Of a stretch of 64,000 nt of DNA, positions 56,314 to 64,000 are shown piece by piece. The notes under the pieces were generated by a model, which did not search any database, was not told the DNA's origin, and saw only the letters and a list, made by a program, of their open reading frames with translations. Numbering within the stretch: position 1 is the first letter of the stretch; each line of letters begins with the position of its first letter. The DNA lies in contig NZ_WMEZ01000001.1 of assembly GCF_009856415.1 (NCBI RefSeq), forward strand, positions 682,001-746,000, written 5' to 3'. Origin of the DNA: Halobacillus litoralis. Lineage in GTDB: Bacteria > Bacillota > Bacilli > Bacillales > Halobacillaceae. A program made the position numbers and the translations under genes.

Positions 56314-57354
56314 TTATGGGTGTAAAACTACTTTTCCACATTGACCCTGATTCATCAAGTCAAAGCCCTTCTCAAATTCTTCAAGCTTTAAATGGTGAGT
56401 AATCAGTGGAGTGACATCCACCTGTTGAGATTGAAGAAGACGGGAAACCTGCTGCCACGTTTCGTACATCTTTCTTCCCGTAATCCCTTGAACCTCTACG
56501 CCTTTGAATACGATGTCATTCGTCACATCGAGGCTCACTCTCTTCGTAGGTAGACTTAGAATGGAAACACGGCCGCCATTCGTAATCATTTTAAATCCTT
56601 GGTCCATCGCTACAGGATGTCCACTCATTTCACAAACGACGTCTACCCCATGGCCATCTGTTAACTCTTTTGCTTTTTCAACAGGATCGATTTCACCAGA
56701 ATGGATCACGGTTGTCGCTCCCATTTTCTCAGCAAGTTCCAGGCGGTATGGATTCAAATCAAAAGCAAGCACTTGAGATGCTCCAGCTGCCTTAGCTACG
56801 CCTACAGCCATTAAACCAATAGGTCCACAACCGATGATGGCTACTGATTTCCCTGCTACATCGCCATTAAGAACCGTATGTACAGCATTCCCCATCGGCT
56901 CTTGAATGGAAGCGATGTCTGTTGGCATCTCATCAGGATTCTTCCATAGGTTATCTGCTGGAAGAGCTACATATTCCGCAAAACACCCTTGCGTATCTAC
57001 ACCAATAATTTTAGTGTTTTCACAAATATGGAATTTACCCGTCAAGCATTGCGGACAGTGCCCACAAATAAGGTGAGTCTCTGCACTCACATAATCTCCT
57101 GTTTGGAAATTATGGACCTTACTCCCTACTTCCACAATCTCTCCTGAAAATTCATGACCGAAAACGTAAGGTGGTTTGACGCGGCTTTCAGACCACTCAT
57201 CCCAATTATATATATGGACATCCGTCCCACAAATCGATGTCGCTTTCACACGAATCAATACTTCATCATCACGGATTTCCGGAATCGCAACTTCTTGCAT
57301 TTGCGCTCCTGGGCCCCGGTGATGCTTAACGATCGCTTTCATCGTTCCATTCAC
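56314..57354 (-). CDS. tdh: L-threonine 3-dehydrogenase
   Basis: A 346-residue zinc-dependent medium-chain dehydrogenase. The catalytic zinc site includes the Cys of ATSICGTDVHIYNW and the GHEFSGEIVEVG segment. Structural-zinc cysteines lie in CGHCPQCLTGKFHIC, and the NAD site is GCGPIGLMAVG. It oxidises threonine to 2-amino-3-ketobutyrate, the substrate of Kbl. GTG at 57354 is eight bases after GGGAG; the frame stays open to 57369, and ATG 57342 is an alternative. Confidence 0.95.
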   Translation of the reverse strand: MNGTMKAIVKHHRGPGAQMQEVAIPEIRDDEVLIRVKATSICGTDVHIYNWDEWSESRVKPPYVFGHEFSGEIVEVGSKVHNFQTGDYVSAETHLICGHCPQCLTGKFHICENTKIIGVDTQGCFAEYVALPADNLWKNPDEMPTDIASIQEPMGNAVHTVLNGDVAGKSVAIIGCGPIGLMAVGVAKAAGASQVLAFDLNPYRLELAEKMGATTVIHSGEIDPVEKAKELTDGHGVDVVCEMSGHPVAMDQGFKMITNGGRVSILSLPTKRVSLDVTNDIVFKGVEVQGITGRKMYETWQQVSRLLQSQQVDVTPLITHHLKLEEFEKGFDLMNQGQCGKVVLHP

Positions 57355-57545
57355 AGTGAACACTCCCAACCTTAATAAATCATTATTAAACCTCTTATAA
57401 AAACAATATTAACATGGATTAAGGAAAACGCAAACCTGTATGTCCACTGGGAAAACACAATCGCTCATATTATTCTACAGTCTTTTCGCCTCTATAAAAT
57501 CTCCACATTTATTGCATTGATTCTCCCTATTCTCGAAGACCTGAT

Positions 57546-57725
57546 TATAATCTGTATGAGTGGATCAACTTAGACGGCAGAGGATAGCCCGCTTTCCACC
57601 TCCACTGCCTCTTAATATAGTAATCAACACGTGTGATCTTGAGAAAGGTCCATCCTACTTTAAAAAAACAATGTCTATTAAAATTTATAAAAAAAGACGT
57701 ACTCGATTAAGAGTACGCCTTTTTT
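57546..57725 (+). ncRNA. Candidate small RNA in the tdh-spoVS gap
   Basis: The 450-base gap has no convincing ORF. On the plus strand a TATAAT (57546-57551) is followed by a hairpin (GGCAGAGGA 57576-57584 with TCCACTGCC 57601-57609, one internal mismatch) and then the strong terminator ending at 57725, implying a transcript of about 165 bases. A good -35 is missing, and the terminator can be explained by spoVS on the other strand, so this is tentative. Confidence 0.25.
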
Positions 57726-57726
57726 G
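57688..57726. terminator. Bidirectional hairpin terminator downstream of spoVS
   Basis: AGACGTACTC (57695-57704) pairs with 57711-57720 (one mismatch) around GATTAA, flanked by runs of A and T on both sides. It lies about 100 bases past the spoVS stop on the minus strand. Confidence 0.8.
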
Positions 57727-57821
57727 CTCCATTCTATTTTTCATTCATTCACAACGATAAGGTATTCGCTAGCAAACATCGTAAGTACACGAAACTTATA
57801 AAAAAGCCTGGAATTATAAGT

Positions 57822-58082
57822 TCATCGAGGTTCGACGATCAACTTGATCGCTGTTCGCTCCTCCTCATCGATCATGATATCTGTAAATGCTGGAATGCAA
57901 ATCAGGTCCATGCCGCTCGGGGCAACAAACCCTCTTGCGATGGCAACGGCTTTAACTGCCTGATTCAATGCTCCAGCTCCGATCGCTTGGATTTCGGCCG
58001 TCCCGCGCTCTCGTACTACATTGGCCAAGGCTCCTGCTACTGAATTAGGTACGGATTTGGCTGATACTTTTAAGACTTCCAT
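57822..58082 (-). CDS. spoVS: Stage V sporulation protein S
   Basis: An 86-residue SpoVS/Alba-like protein: MEVLKVSAKSVPNSVAGALA, IQAIGAGALNQAVKAVAIARG and a conserved end (IDEEERTAIKLIVEPR). It is one of the most conserved Bacillus sporulation proteins and affects septation and the switch to stage V. AAGGAGG lies eight bases before ATG 58082; the longer open frame to 58100 would start before it. Confidence 0.97.
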   Translation of the reverse strand: MEVLKVSAKSVPNSVAGALANVVRERGTAEIQAIGAGALNQAVKAVAIARGFVAPSGMDLICIPAFTDIMIDEEERTAIKLIVEPR

Positions 58083-58190
58083 TACTAGCTCCTCCTTCAA
58101 TCACTATAGTTGTTCCATAACTACTATATTCTTGGAGATGTAGGATATTACCTTTTCATTATGAATGAATTTGTCGCAAAATTCAAATAA

Positions 58191-58988
58191 TCACTCGAAG
58201 AATGGATGGTCATCGTTAATTAAAATACGCTGCACTTTTGTAGATTTTCCTGTTTTATCATCCACATCCACCAAGAAGGCACTTAGTTGTGCTCTTCCCT
58301 TTTTTGGAACTTCAAAACGTACAGGTAAGTTTGTAAGAAAACGCTTTAAAACCGCTTCCCGTTCCATTCCTAGAATTCCGTCGTAAGGTCCTGTCATACC
58401 TACGTCGGAAATATAACCGGTGCCTCCTGGCAGGATTCTTTCATCTGCTGTCTGTATATGGGTGTGTGTCCCTACATTCACACTCACTCTGCCATCTACA
58501 TACCAGCCCATCGCCTGTTTTTCACTAGTTGCTTCTGCATGAAAATCCAGAAAAATAATAGACGTGCGTTTTTTCGCTTCTGTTATCATCTCATCAATTT
58601 TTCTGAATGGATCATCATTCGGAGACAAAAACGTACGTCCTTGCAAGTTAATGACAGCGACTTCACCCTTAGGAGTCTTGACAAAAGTCATTCCTTTCCC
58701 TGGAGTGCCTTCGGGATAATTGGCAGGCCGGACGAGATATTCCGCAGCATCGATAAAGTCAAAGATTTCCTTTTTATCCCACGCATGGTTGCCAAGGGTT
58801 ACAGCTTGGGCTCCTTTTTCAAGGAAGCGACGGTAGATTTTTTCGGTAATGCCTTTCCCTGACGCTGCATTTTCACCGTTCACAATCGTCACAGCAGGCT
58901 GATATTTCTGCTTGAGTTTCGGTAAGTATTCGTCAACCATTTCCCGTCCTGGCGAACCCACGACATCACCAATAAATAAAATTCTCAT
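58191..58988 (-). CDS. ymdB: Metallophosphoesterase YmdB (2',3'-cyclic nucleotide phosphodiesterase)
   Basis: A 265-residue calcineurin-like phosphodiesterase. MRILFIGDVVGSPGREMVDE (Asp-X-Val metal site), VNGENAASGKGITE, TLGNHAWDK and DFHAEATSEK and GTHTHIQTADE supply the metal ligands. In B. subtilis it controls biofilm versus motility choice and acts on RNase Y-dependent messages. ATG 58988 is nine bases after AAGGAAGGG; the frame extends open to 59012. It follows rny, as in B. subtilis. Confidence 0.95.
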   Translation of the reverse strand: MRILFIGDVVGSPGREMVDEYLPKLKQKYQPAVTIVNGENAASGKGITEKIYRRFLEKGAQAVTLGNHAWDKKEIFDFIDAAEYLVRPANYPEGTPGKGMTFVKTPKGEVAVINLQGRTFLSPNDDPFRKIDEMITEAKKRTSIIFLDFHAEATSEKQAMGWYVDGRVSVNVGTHTHIQTADERILPGGTGYISDVGMTGPYDGILGMEREAVLKRFLTNLPVRFEVPKKGRAQLSAFLVDVDDKTGKSTKVQRILINDDHPFFE

Positions 58989-59042
58989 AAAACAAAACCC
59001 TTCCTTCCGCAATTGTTTCTTTATTGTACCCGTAAAAACAGA

Positions 59043-59071
59043 AATGAAGCGACCAAGAAGGCCGCTTCATT
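59043..59071 (-). terminator. Terminator of rny
   Basis: AATGAAGCG (59043-59051) pairs with 59063-59071, extended by a further CC/GG pair around AAGAA. The stem begins four bases past the rny stop, and a TTTCTG tail follows. Confidence 0.7.
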
Positions 59072-59075
59072 CATT

Positions 59076-60638
59076 TTATTTCGCATACTCCACAGAGCGT
59101 GTTTCACGAATAACGGTAACTTTAATATGACCTGGATAATCGAGTTCTCCCTCGATTCGATTTCGAATATCTCGTGCTAATCTTGTTGCTTCAAGATCAT
59201 CAATTTCATCAGGACGAACCATGATGCGAACTTCGCGTCCAGCTTGGATCGCGAAAGATTTCTCTACGCCATCGTAAGACTCTGAAATCTCTTCCAGTTT
59301 TTCAAGACGTTTGATGTAATTCTCTAAGGTTTCACTTCTGGCTCCAGGACGTGCCGCGGATAGAGCATCGGCAGCAGCAACAAGTACAGAAATGATTGAT
59401 GTCGGCTCTTCATCACCATGGTGGGAAGCCACAGCATTAATGACCGTTTCATTCTCTTTGTACTTCATCGCCAATTCTTTACCGATTTCCACGTGACTTC
59501 CTTCTACTTCATGGTCAATGGCTTTACCAATATCATGAAGCAGTCCTGCACGACGGGCCAGGGTTTCATCTTCTCCAAGTTCGGCAGCTAACAAACCGGA
59601 AAGGTAGGCGACTTCCATTGAGTGTTTCAAGACGTTTTGTCCATAACTTGTACGGTATTTCAGACGTCCTAAAATCTTAATTAGATCGGGATGGAGACCA
59701 TGAACACCTACTTCAAAAGTCGTTTGTTCTCCAACTTCTCTGATGTAATCATCAACTTCTCGTCTAGACTTGTCCACCATCTCTTCAATACGAGCGGGGT
59801 GAATTCGTCCATCCTGCACTAACTTCTCAAGGGCCATTCTTGCTGTTTCTCGTCGAATTGGATCAAACCCTGAAAGGATGACAGCCTCAGGTGTATCGTC
59901 AATGATCAAGTCTATGCCTGTCAGTGTTTCTAACGTACGAATGTTCCGGCCTTCACGTCCGATGATACGCCCTTTCATTTCGTCATTAGGAAGGTTGACA
60001 ACGGAAACGGTCGTTTCAGCCACATGATCGGCTGCACAACGCTGAAGGGCAAGGGAAAGAATGCTTTTCGCCTTCTTATCCGCTTCTTCTTTCGCGCGGT
60101 TTTCCGCTTCTTTAATCATAAGTGCTGACTCATGCGATACCTCTTGTTCGACGCGTTCTAAGATCATCTGCTTCGCCTGGTCTGATGTTAGGCTTGAAAT
60201 ACGTTCAAGCTCTGTTTGTTGTTCTTGAAGCATAGCTTTCACTTTGCTTTCCATTTCTTCAATTTGTTGTTGTCTCTCGGCAAGAGTCCCTTCTTTCTTT
60301 TCGAGTGAAAGATCACGTTGGTCAAGCGTTCCACTCTTACGATCAAGATTCTCTTCTTTCTGAGTTAAACGATTTTCAGTTTTCTGCAGTTCCATGCGGC
60401 GCTCACGGATTTCGTTCTCCGCTTCCTGGCGAAATTTCTGGTTCTCTTCTTTCGCTTCCAGAAGAGCTTCCTTCTTGGCTGATTCAGCATTGCGATGACC
60501 TTCTTCCACAATCTGTTTCGCAAGGTCCTCAGCACTGGAAATTTTCGCTTCCGCAATCGATTTCCGAATAAGATAACCAACAACAGAACCGATGATAAGG
60601 GCAAGCAAAATGAAGATGAGCGAGGATATTATATCCAT
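59076..60638 (-). CDS. rny: Ribonuclease Y
   Basis: A 520-residue endoribonuclease, the main initiator of mRNA decay in Bacillus. One N-terminal transmembrane helix ([20 protein letters not shown]) is followed by a long coiled coil (about 30-200), a KH domain ([19 protein letters not shown]) and an HD domain ([12 protein letters not shown]). GAGGAGG precedes the ATG. The 290-base gap to the recA terminator carries its promoter region and nothing else recognised. Confidence 0.96.
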   Translation of the reverse strand: MDIISSLIFILLALIIGSVVGYLIRKSIAEAKISSAEDLAKQIVEEGHRNAESAKKEALLEAKEENQKFRQEAENEIRERRMELQKTENRLTQKEENLDRKSGTLDQRDLSLEKKEGTLAERQQQIEEMESKVKAMLQEQQTELERISSLTSDQAKQMILERVEQEVSHESALMIKEAENRAKEEADKKAKSILSLALQRCAADHVAETTVSVVNLPNDEMKGRIIGREGRNIRTLETLTGIDLIIDDTPEAVILSGFDPIRRETARMALEKLVQDGRIHPARIEEMVDKSRREVDDYIREVGEQTTFEVGVHGLHPDLIKILGRLKYRTSYGQNVLKHSMEVAYLSGLLAAELGEDETLARRAGLLHDIGKAIDHEVEGSHVEIGKELAMKYKENETVINAVASHHGDEEPTSIISVLVAAADALSAARPGARSETLENYIKRLEKLEEISESYDGVEKSFAIQAGREVRIMVRPDEIDDLEATRLARDIRNRIEGELDYPGHIKVTVIRETRSVEYAK

Positions 60639-60934
60639 AATTTCACCTCCTCTTGCTATGAACTTGGTCCGTTTGTCGGCAATTACAAACGTTTCATTTT
60701 CAGTTTCATTTTGTTTAAGATAAGGGTATAAAGATGAAAATGATACACATTCATTTTATGCTTGACTATACGGAATGTCAAGGAAACGCCCTATGTATCT
60801 GCTAACATATTCAAATATTTAAAAATGTCAGTCTATTAATATTACATTTCCACACCCGACCGCCTCGAAAAAGACCATATGTAAACTTTGATCTGGTTCT
60901 TGATATTGACTTCAAAAAAATCAAACATATGTAA

Positions 60935-60972
60935 AAATCGAGTATGAAACCACTGTTTCATACTCGATTTTC
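60935..60972 (-). terminator. Terminator of recA
   Basis: A perfect 17-bp stem (60935-60951 with 60956-60972) around CACT, 11 bases past the recA stop, with T-rich minus-strand tail. Confidence 0.9.
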
Positions 60973-60983
60973 TACTAGTACAA

Positions 60984-62027
60984 TTAAACGTCCAGCGTTT
61001 CCTGGCTTTCCTTATTTTTGGCGTCTGCAGCTTCTTCATCTGCTTCCATGCCATAATGATCTCGAATCAATTTTTTAACTTCTTCGTAGACCTCTACATT
61101 TTCTTTAAGGAATTGCTTTGCATTTTCACGACCTTGGCCAAGCCTATCATCTTTATACGAATACCAGGAACCACTCTTCTGGATGAGGTCGAGGTCTGTT
61201 CCGATATCAAGCAGTTCCCCTTCCCGAGAAATTCCTTCTCCGTACATAATATCTACTTCTGCCTGTCTGAAAGGAGGGGCTACTTTGTTTTTGACCACTT
61301 TCAAACGGGTTTTGTTCCCGACCATTTCGTTTCCTTGTTTCAAAGTTTCCGCACGACGGACTTCAAGACGAACAGAAGAATAGAATTTCAACGCACGTCC
61401 ACCAGGTGTTGTTTCTGGGTTACCGAACATAACTCCTACTTTTTCACGAATCTGGTTGATGAAGATGGCTGTCGTTTTGGATTTGTTGATGGCTCCAGAG
61501 AGCTTACGAAGGGCCTGGGACATCAAACGGGCTTGCAAACCAACGTGTGCGTCACCCATTTCCCCTTCAATCTCAGCTTTTGGAACAAGTGCTGCTACGG
61601 AGTCGATGACAACCATATCGACTGCACCACTACGGACAAGAGCTTCCGCAATTTCAAGTGCTTGCTCCCCCGTATCCGGTTGAGAAAGTAGCAGTTCTTC
61701 AATGTCTACACCCAACGCTCTTGCATAGACAGGATCTAAGGCATGCTCCGCATCGATGAAGGCCGCCTGACCACCTTTTCTTTGAGCTTCTGCAATCGCG
61801 TGAAGCGCGACTGTTGTCTTACCAGATGATTCTGGTCCATAAATTTCTACAATTCTACCACGCGGGTAGCCGCCGACTCCAAGTGCCACGTCAAGAGCAA
61901 GTGATCCACTAGGAACCGTATTTACTTTCTGCTCAGCGCTTTCTCCTAGCTTCATAATGGAGCCTTTACCGAATTGCTTTTCTATTTGACGCAATGCCAT
62001 ATCTAATGCTTGTTTACGATCGCTCAT
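60984..62027 (-). CDS. recA: Recombinase RecA
   Basis: A 347-residue RecA. Walker [14 protein letters not shown], the L1 and L2 loops ([39 protein letters not shown]) and an acidic C-terminus are present, without an intein. It performs homologous recombination and stimulates LexA autocleavage. A promoter and LexA box lie upstream. AAAGGCGG precedes the ATG. Confidence 0.98.
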   Translation of the reverse strand: MSDRKQALDMALRQIEKQFGKGSIMKLGESAEQKVNTVPSGSLALDVALGVGGYPRGRIVEIYGPESSGKTTVALHAIAEAQRKGGQAAFIDAEHALDPVYARALGVDIEELLLSQPDTGEQALEIAEALVRSGAVDMVVIDSVAALVPKAEIEGEMGDAHVGLQARLMSQALRKLSGAINKSKTTAIFINQIREKVGVMFGNPETTPGGRALKFYSSVRLEVRRAETLKQGNEMVGNKTRLKVVKNKVAPPFRQAEVDIMYGEGISREGELLDIGTDLDLIQKSGSWYSYKDDRLGQGRENAKQFLKENVEVYEEVKKLIRDHYGMEADEEAADAKNKESQETLDV

Positions 62028-62057
62028 TATATACCGCCTTTCAATATTTCTATCCCT

Positions 62058-62086
62058 ATCATAACTTGTTTTTGACCGTTTGCCAA
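62058..62086 (-). promoter_or_regulatory. recA promoter
   Basis: On the minus strand TTGGCA (62086-62081), a 17-base spacer and TATGAT (62063-62058), about 30 bases before the recA start. Confidence 0.7.
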
Positions 62087-62094
62087 CTAAAAAG

Positions 62095-62108
62095 CGAATA
62101 AATGTTCC
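62095..62108. promoter_or_regulatory. LexA (SOS) box of recA
   Basis: CGAATAAATGTTCC matches CGAACRNRYGTTYC at 13 of 14 positions and lies eight bases upstream of the recA -35. Confidence 0.78.
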
Positions 62109-62115
62109 CTTTTTT

Positions 62116-62180
62116 TATAAAGAAAAAAGGTGCAATTTTTTTATTTCCTCTACGTGAAATTATCAAAATTGCACCTTTTT
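62116..62180 (-). terminator. Terminator of cinA
   Basis: On the minus strand AAAAAGGTGCAATTTT (62180-62165) pairs with a perfect complement near 62139-62124 around a 25-base loop that contains a small inner hairpin; a TTTTTTC tail follows. It stands between cinA and the recA LexA box. Confidence 0.75.
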
Positions 62181-62191
62181 AGCAATAAAAA

Positions 62192-63430
62192 TCATTTTTT
62201 CAGTCTATGGAAAATCATTTCGTACGCTTTTTTCACAGCTCTTACTCGCACCTGTTCCCGTCCACCGTCGAAATGAAATTTATGAACTTCTGGTTTTCTC
62301 TCTCCTATTTGAAGCCCTATAAAGACAGTACCTGGTTCATGCCCTTCGCTGGCATCCGGACCGGCCACTCCTGTGAAACTGACAGCAACATCGACGTTTA
62401 AGTTAGCTTGAGCGTTTAAAGCCATCATCTCCGCACATTCATGGCTGATGGTACCGCATTTTTTTATTAGGAATTTAGGGATTTGAAGCACTCTTTCTTT
62501 CATATCCACAGTATAGACGGTATATCCGCCTTGACAGACGGACGAAGCACCCGGCAATGCTATGAGACGCTCCAAAAACCTCCCGCCGGTAAAGCTTTCT
62601 GCTGAACCGATTTTGAATCCTTTTTCTTTAAGAAGATCTCTGACCTTCTCTTCAATGGTAATCGCATCACTGCCGTAATAATATTTTCCGACTTGGGCGA
62701 GGATTTCTGTTTTGAGTGTGAGGATTTTTTCTTTCGCCTTTTCTGTTGATTCCCCTGTAGCTGTTAACCTTAAGCCAACTTCACCCTCAGAAGCGAGCGG
62801 GGCAATGGTCGGATTGGTCTGGGATGTAATAAAGGACTGCAGCTTTGTTTCCAAATCCGATTCGCCAATCCCGATAAAACGCATCATTTCTGAGACGATT
62901 TGGGATTCAATGTGGTAGTTATTCTGCAAATACGGAATGACATATTCATCCATTATATACTTCATTTCTCTAGGTACTCCTGGAAGGAAGACCCACAGGG
63001 TGTCGTCATGCTTAACCAATTGACCAGGCGCCATACCTTCTAAATTTGGAAAGACGGAGGCACTCTCAAACACACGGGCCTGTTTACGATTGTTCTCTGA
63101 CATAAACTTTTGATTTCTTTGATAATAGCCCTTGATCTTTTCCATGGAATCTTCGTGTTCGACCAATTCCTCATCAAAAACCAGTTGAGCGGCATCCAGT
63201 GTCAAGTCATCTTCTGTAGGACCGAGTCCACCTGTGACAATTACAAGGTCAGCCCTTGTTTCGGCCAATGCAAAAGAATCTGTCACCCTTTTCAGATTAT
63301 CTCCAACCACGGTGTGATGATAAACGGAATGTCCAAGGGTCGCAAGCCGACTTGAAATCCACTGAGCATTTGTATTCGCAATTTGACCTAAAAGTAACTC
63401 TGTTCCGACACCTATGATTTCTGCTCTCAT
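62192..63430 (-). CDS. cinA: Competence/damage-inducible protein CinA
   Basis: A 412-residue CinA. The N-terminal MoCF-like domain (AEIIGVGTELLLGQIANTNA, TGGLGPTEDDLTLDA, LPGVPREM) is followed by the C-terminal NMN-amidase-like domain (GSAESFTGGRFLERL, SFTGVAGPDASEGHEPGTVFIG). The family includes ADP-ribose pyrophosphatase and nicotinamide-nucleotide amidase activities; in competent bacteria it interacts with RecA. The ATG overlaps the pgsA stop (ATGA), and GAGGG lies upstream. An open frame to 63454 is not used. Confidence 0.95.
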   Translation of the reverse strand: MRAEIIGVGTELLLGQIANTNAQWISSRLATLGHSVYHHTVVGDNLKRVTDSFALAETRADLVIVTGGLGPTEDDLTLDAAQLVFDEELVEHEDSMEKIKGYYQRNQKFMSENNRKQARVFESASVFPNLEGMAPGQLVKHDDTLWVFLPGVPREMKYIMDEYVIPYLQNNYHIESQIVSEMMRFIGIGESDLETKLQSFITSQTNPTIAPLASEGEVGLRLTATGESTEKAKEKILTLKTEILAQVGKYYYGSDAITIEEKVRDLLKEKGFKIGSAESFTGGRFLERLIALPGASSVCQGGYTVYTVDMKERVLQIPKFLIKKCGTISHECAEMMALNAQANLNVDVAVSFTGVAGPDASEGHEPGTVFIGLQIGERKPEVHKFHFDGGREQVRVRAVKKAYEMIFHRLKK

Positions 63431-64000
63431 TTGGAATCCCTCATCACATGCCAATTTTTCTTAAAGTAATCATAACCCGAGTACACGGTAATGAATAGAG
63501 CCAGATAAAGAGCAATCATCCCAAGAGGGAATCCTACAAATGCAAATGGCCAATTATGCAAGAGAAGAAGGGAAATGGCGATGATTTGGATCCATGTCTT
63601 CAGTTTCCCCATTTGGCTTGCTGCAAGAACACTTCCTTCTCCAGCGGCCACTAATCGAAGTCCCGTCACTGCGAATTCACGACTGATAATCAATATGACG
63701 ATCCATGCAGGCGCGAGTCCAATCTCGACCAATAAGATGAGGGCTGCACTAACTAACAGCTTATCAGCCAAAGGATCGAGAAACTTCCCTAAGTTCGTGA
63801 CAAGGTTGTATTTCCTTGCAATATATCCGTCGATCCAGTCCGTTGTAGAAGCTAAAATAAACAGAAGCGCACCTGCTAGATGGGCAACGGGTAATTCACG
63901 GTCTTCCATTTGAAAAGTTCCCCAATCAAATGGAACACTCATAAGGATGATGAATATCGGAATAAGGAATATTCTGGATAATGTAATTTTATTTGGTAAG
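63427..64000 (-). CDS. pgsA: CDP-diacylglycerol-glycerol-3-phosphate 3-phosphatidyltransferase PgsA, N-terminus beyond the window
   Basis: About 190 C-terminal residues are visible, beginning LPNKITLSRIFLIPIFIIL at the window edge, so only a residue or two appear to be missing. The CDP-alcohol phosphotransferase motif D-X2-DG-X2-AR-X8-G-X3-D-X3-D is present in STTDWIDGYIARKYNLVTNL followed by GKFLDPLADK. Four to five membrane spans follow. The enzyme makes phosphatidylglycerol phosphate; SQDG, if made here, would be a second anionic lipid. The stop overlaps the cinA start by four bases. Confidence 0.95.
   Translation of the reverse strand, partial: LPNKITLSRIFLIPIFIILMSVPFDWGTFQMEDRELPVAHLAGALLFILASTTDWIDGYIARKYNLVTNLGKFLDPLADKLLVSAALILLVEIGLAPAWIVILIISREFAVTGLRLVAAGEGSVLAASQMGKLKTWIQIIAISLLLLHNWPFAFVGFPLGMIALYLALFITVYSGYDYFKKNWHVMRDSK

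Noticed and set aside
60984-62027. Intein or split recA
   Set aside because: The reading frame is continuous at normal length (347 residues) with all motifs in place.

Overview
The window is chromosomal DNA of a spore-forming, low-GC Bacillaceae member. Gene order is close to the Bacillus subtilis chromosome from pgsA-cinA-recA through cotE-mutSL, hfq, glnRA, lexA and citB to parEC, and includes the sporulation genes cotE, spoVS, spoVK and tlp. Osmolyte-type transport, an orphan Mrp subunit and degenerate intergenic repeats suggest a halophilic or halotolerant genus (Halobacillus-like), but this is inference. No rRNA, tRNA, prophage, insertion sequence or CRISPR array was recognised. Most genes lie on the minus strand.

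Left edge (1-3.3 kb): a UDP-sulfoquinovose synthase (sqdB) followed by the start of a GT4 glycosyltransferase, which looks like a sulfolipid (SQDG) module; then a lone flotillin with a sigma-W-like promoter. 3.3-13.7 kb: a short-chain acyl-CoA synthetase faces a seven-gene yngJIHGFE-type operon (acyl-CoA dehydrogenase, acyl-CoA ligase, biotin carboxylase, biotin carrier, carboxyltransferase, enoyl-CoA hydratase, HMG-CoA lyase) for leucine/isovalerate-type catabolism. A TetR gene lies upstream, with a palindromic operator and a consensus cre site in front of the operon. 14-28 kb: parE-parC with a LexA box, yneT, an OpuF-type fused osmolyte importer, plsY, folE2, yidD, yneR, yneQ, yneP, a two-AAA-domain SpoVK relative, and tlp.

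28-39 kb: a FbpB-like microprotein, a ResA-like thioredoxin, aconitase, yneK, and a ccdA-ccdC region in which yneI is reduced to a frameshifted remnant and an orphan mrpB sits in between; then yneF, tkt, ynzC, yneB, a 31-residue membrane peptide in the place of yneA, and divergent lexA. Four LexA boxes occupy the yneA-lexA intergenic region, two of them forming a perfect 16-bp inverted repeat. 39-47 kb: a small WYL-like ORF, glnRA with a GlnR/TnrA box, ynbB, hflX, spoVK, hfq, miaA, and an orphan Xre regulator preceded by regularly spaced half-sites. 47-64 kb: mutL, mutS, cotE, ricA, miaB, kbl, tdh, spoVS, ymdB, rny, recA, cinA and pgsA (cut by the edge), with two degenerate repeat elements.

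Four SOS transcription units (recA, lexA, yneA-yneB and parEC) lie in this window, each with a visible LexA-type box. The most unusual items are the sulfolipid genes in a Bacillaceae setting, the reduced yneA-position microprotein, the mrpB/yneI rearrangement in the ccd locus, and the periodic operator array before the Xre gene. Where several starts were possible, I chose the one with a correctly spaced Shine-Dalgarno sequence; the choice is given in each entry.
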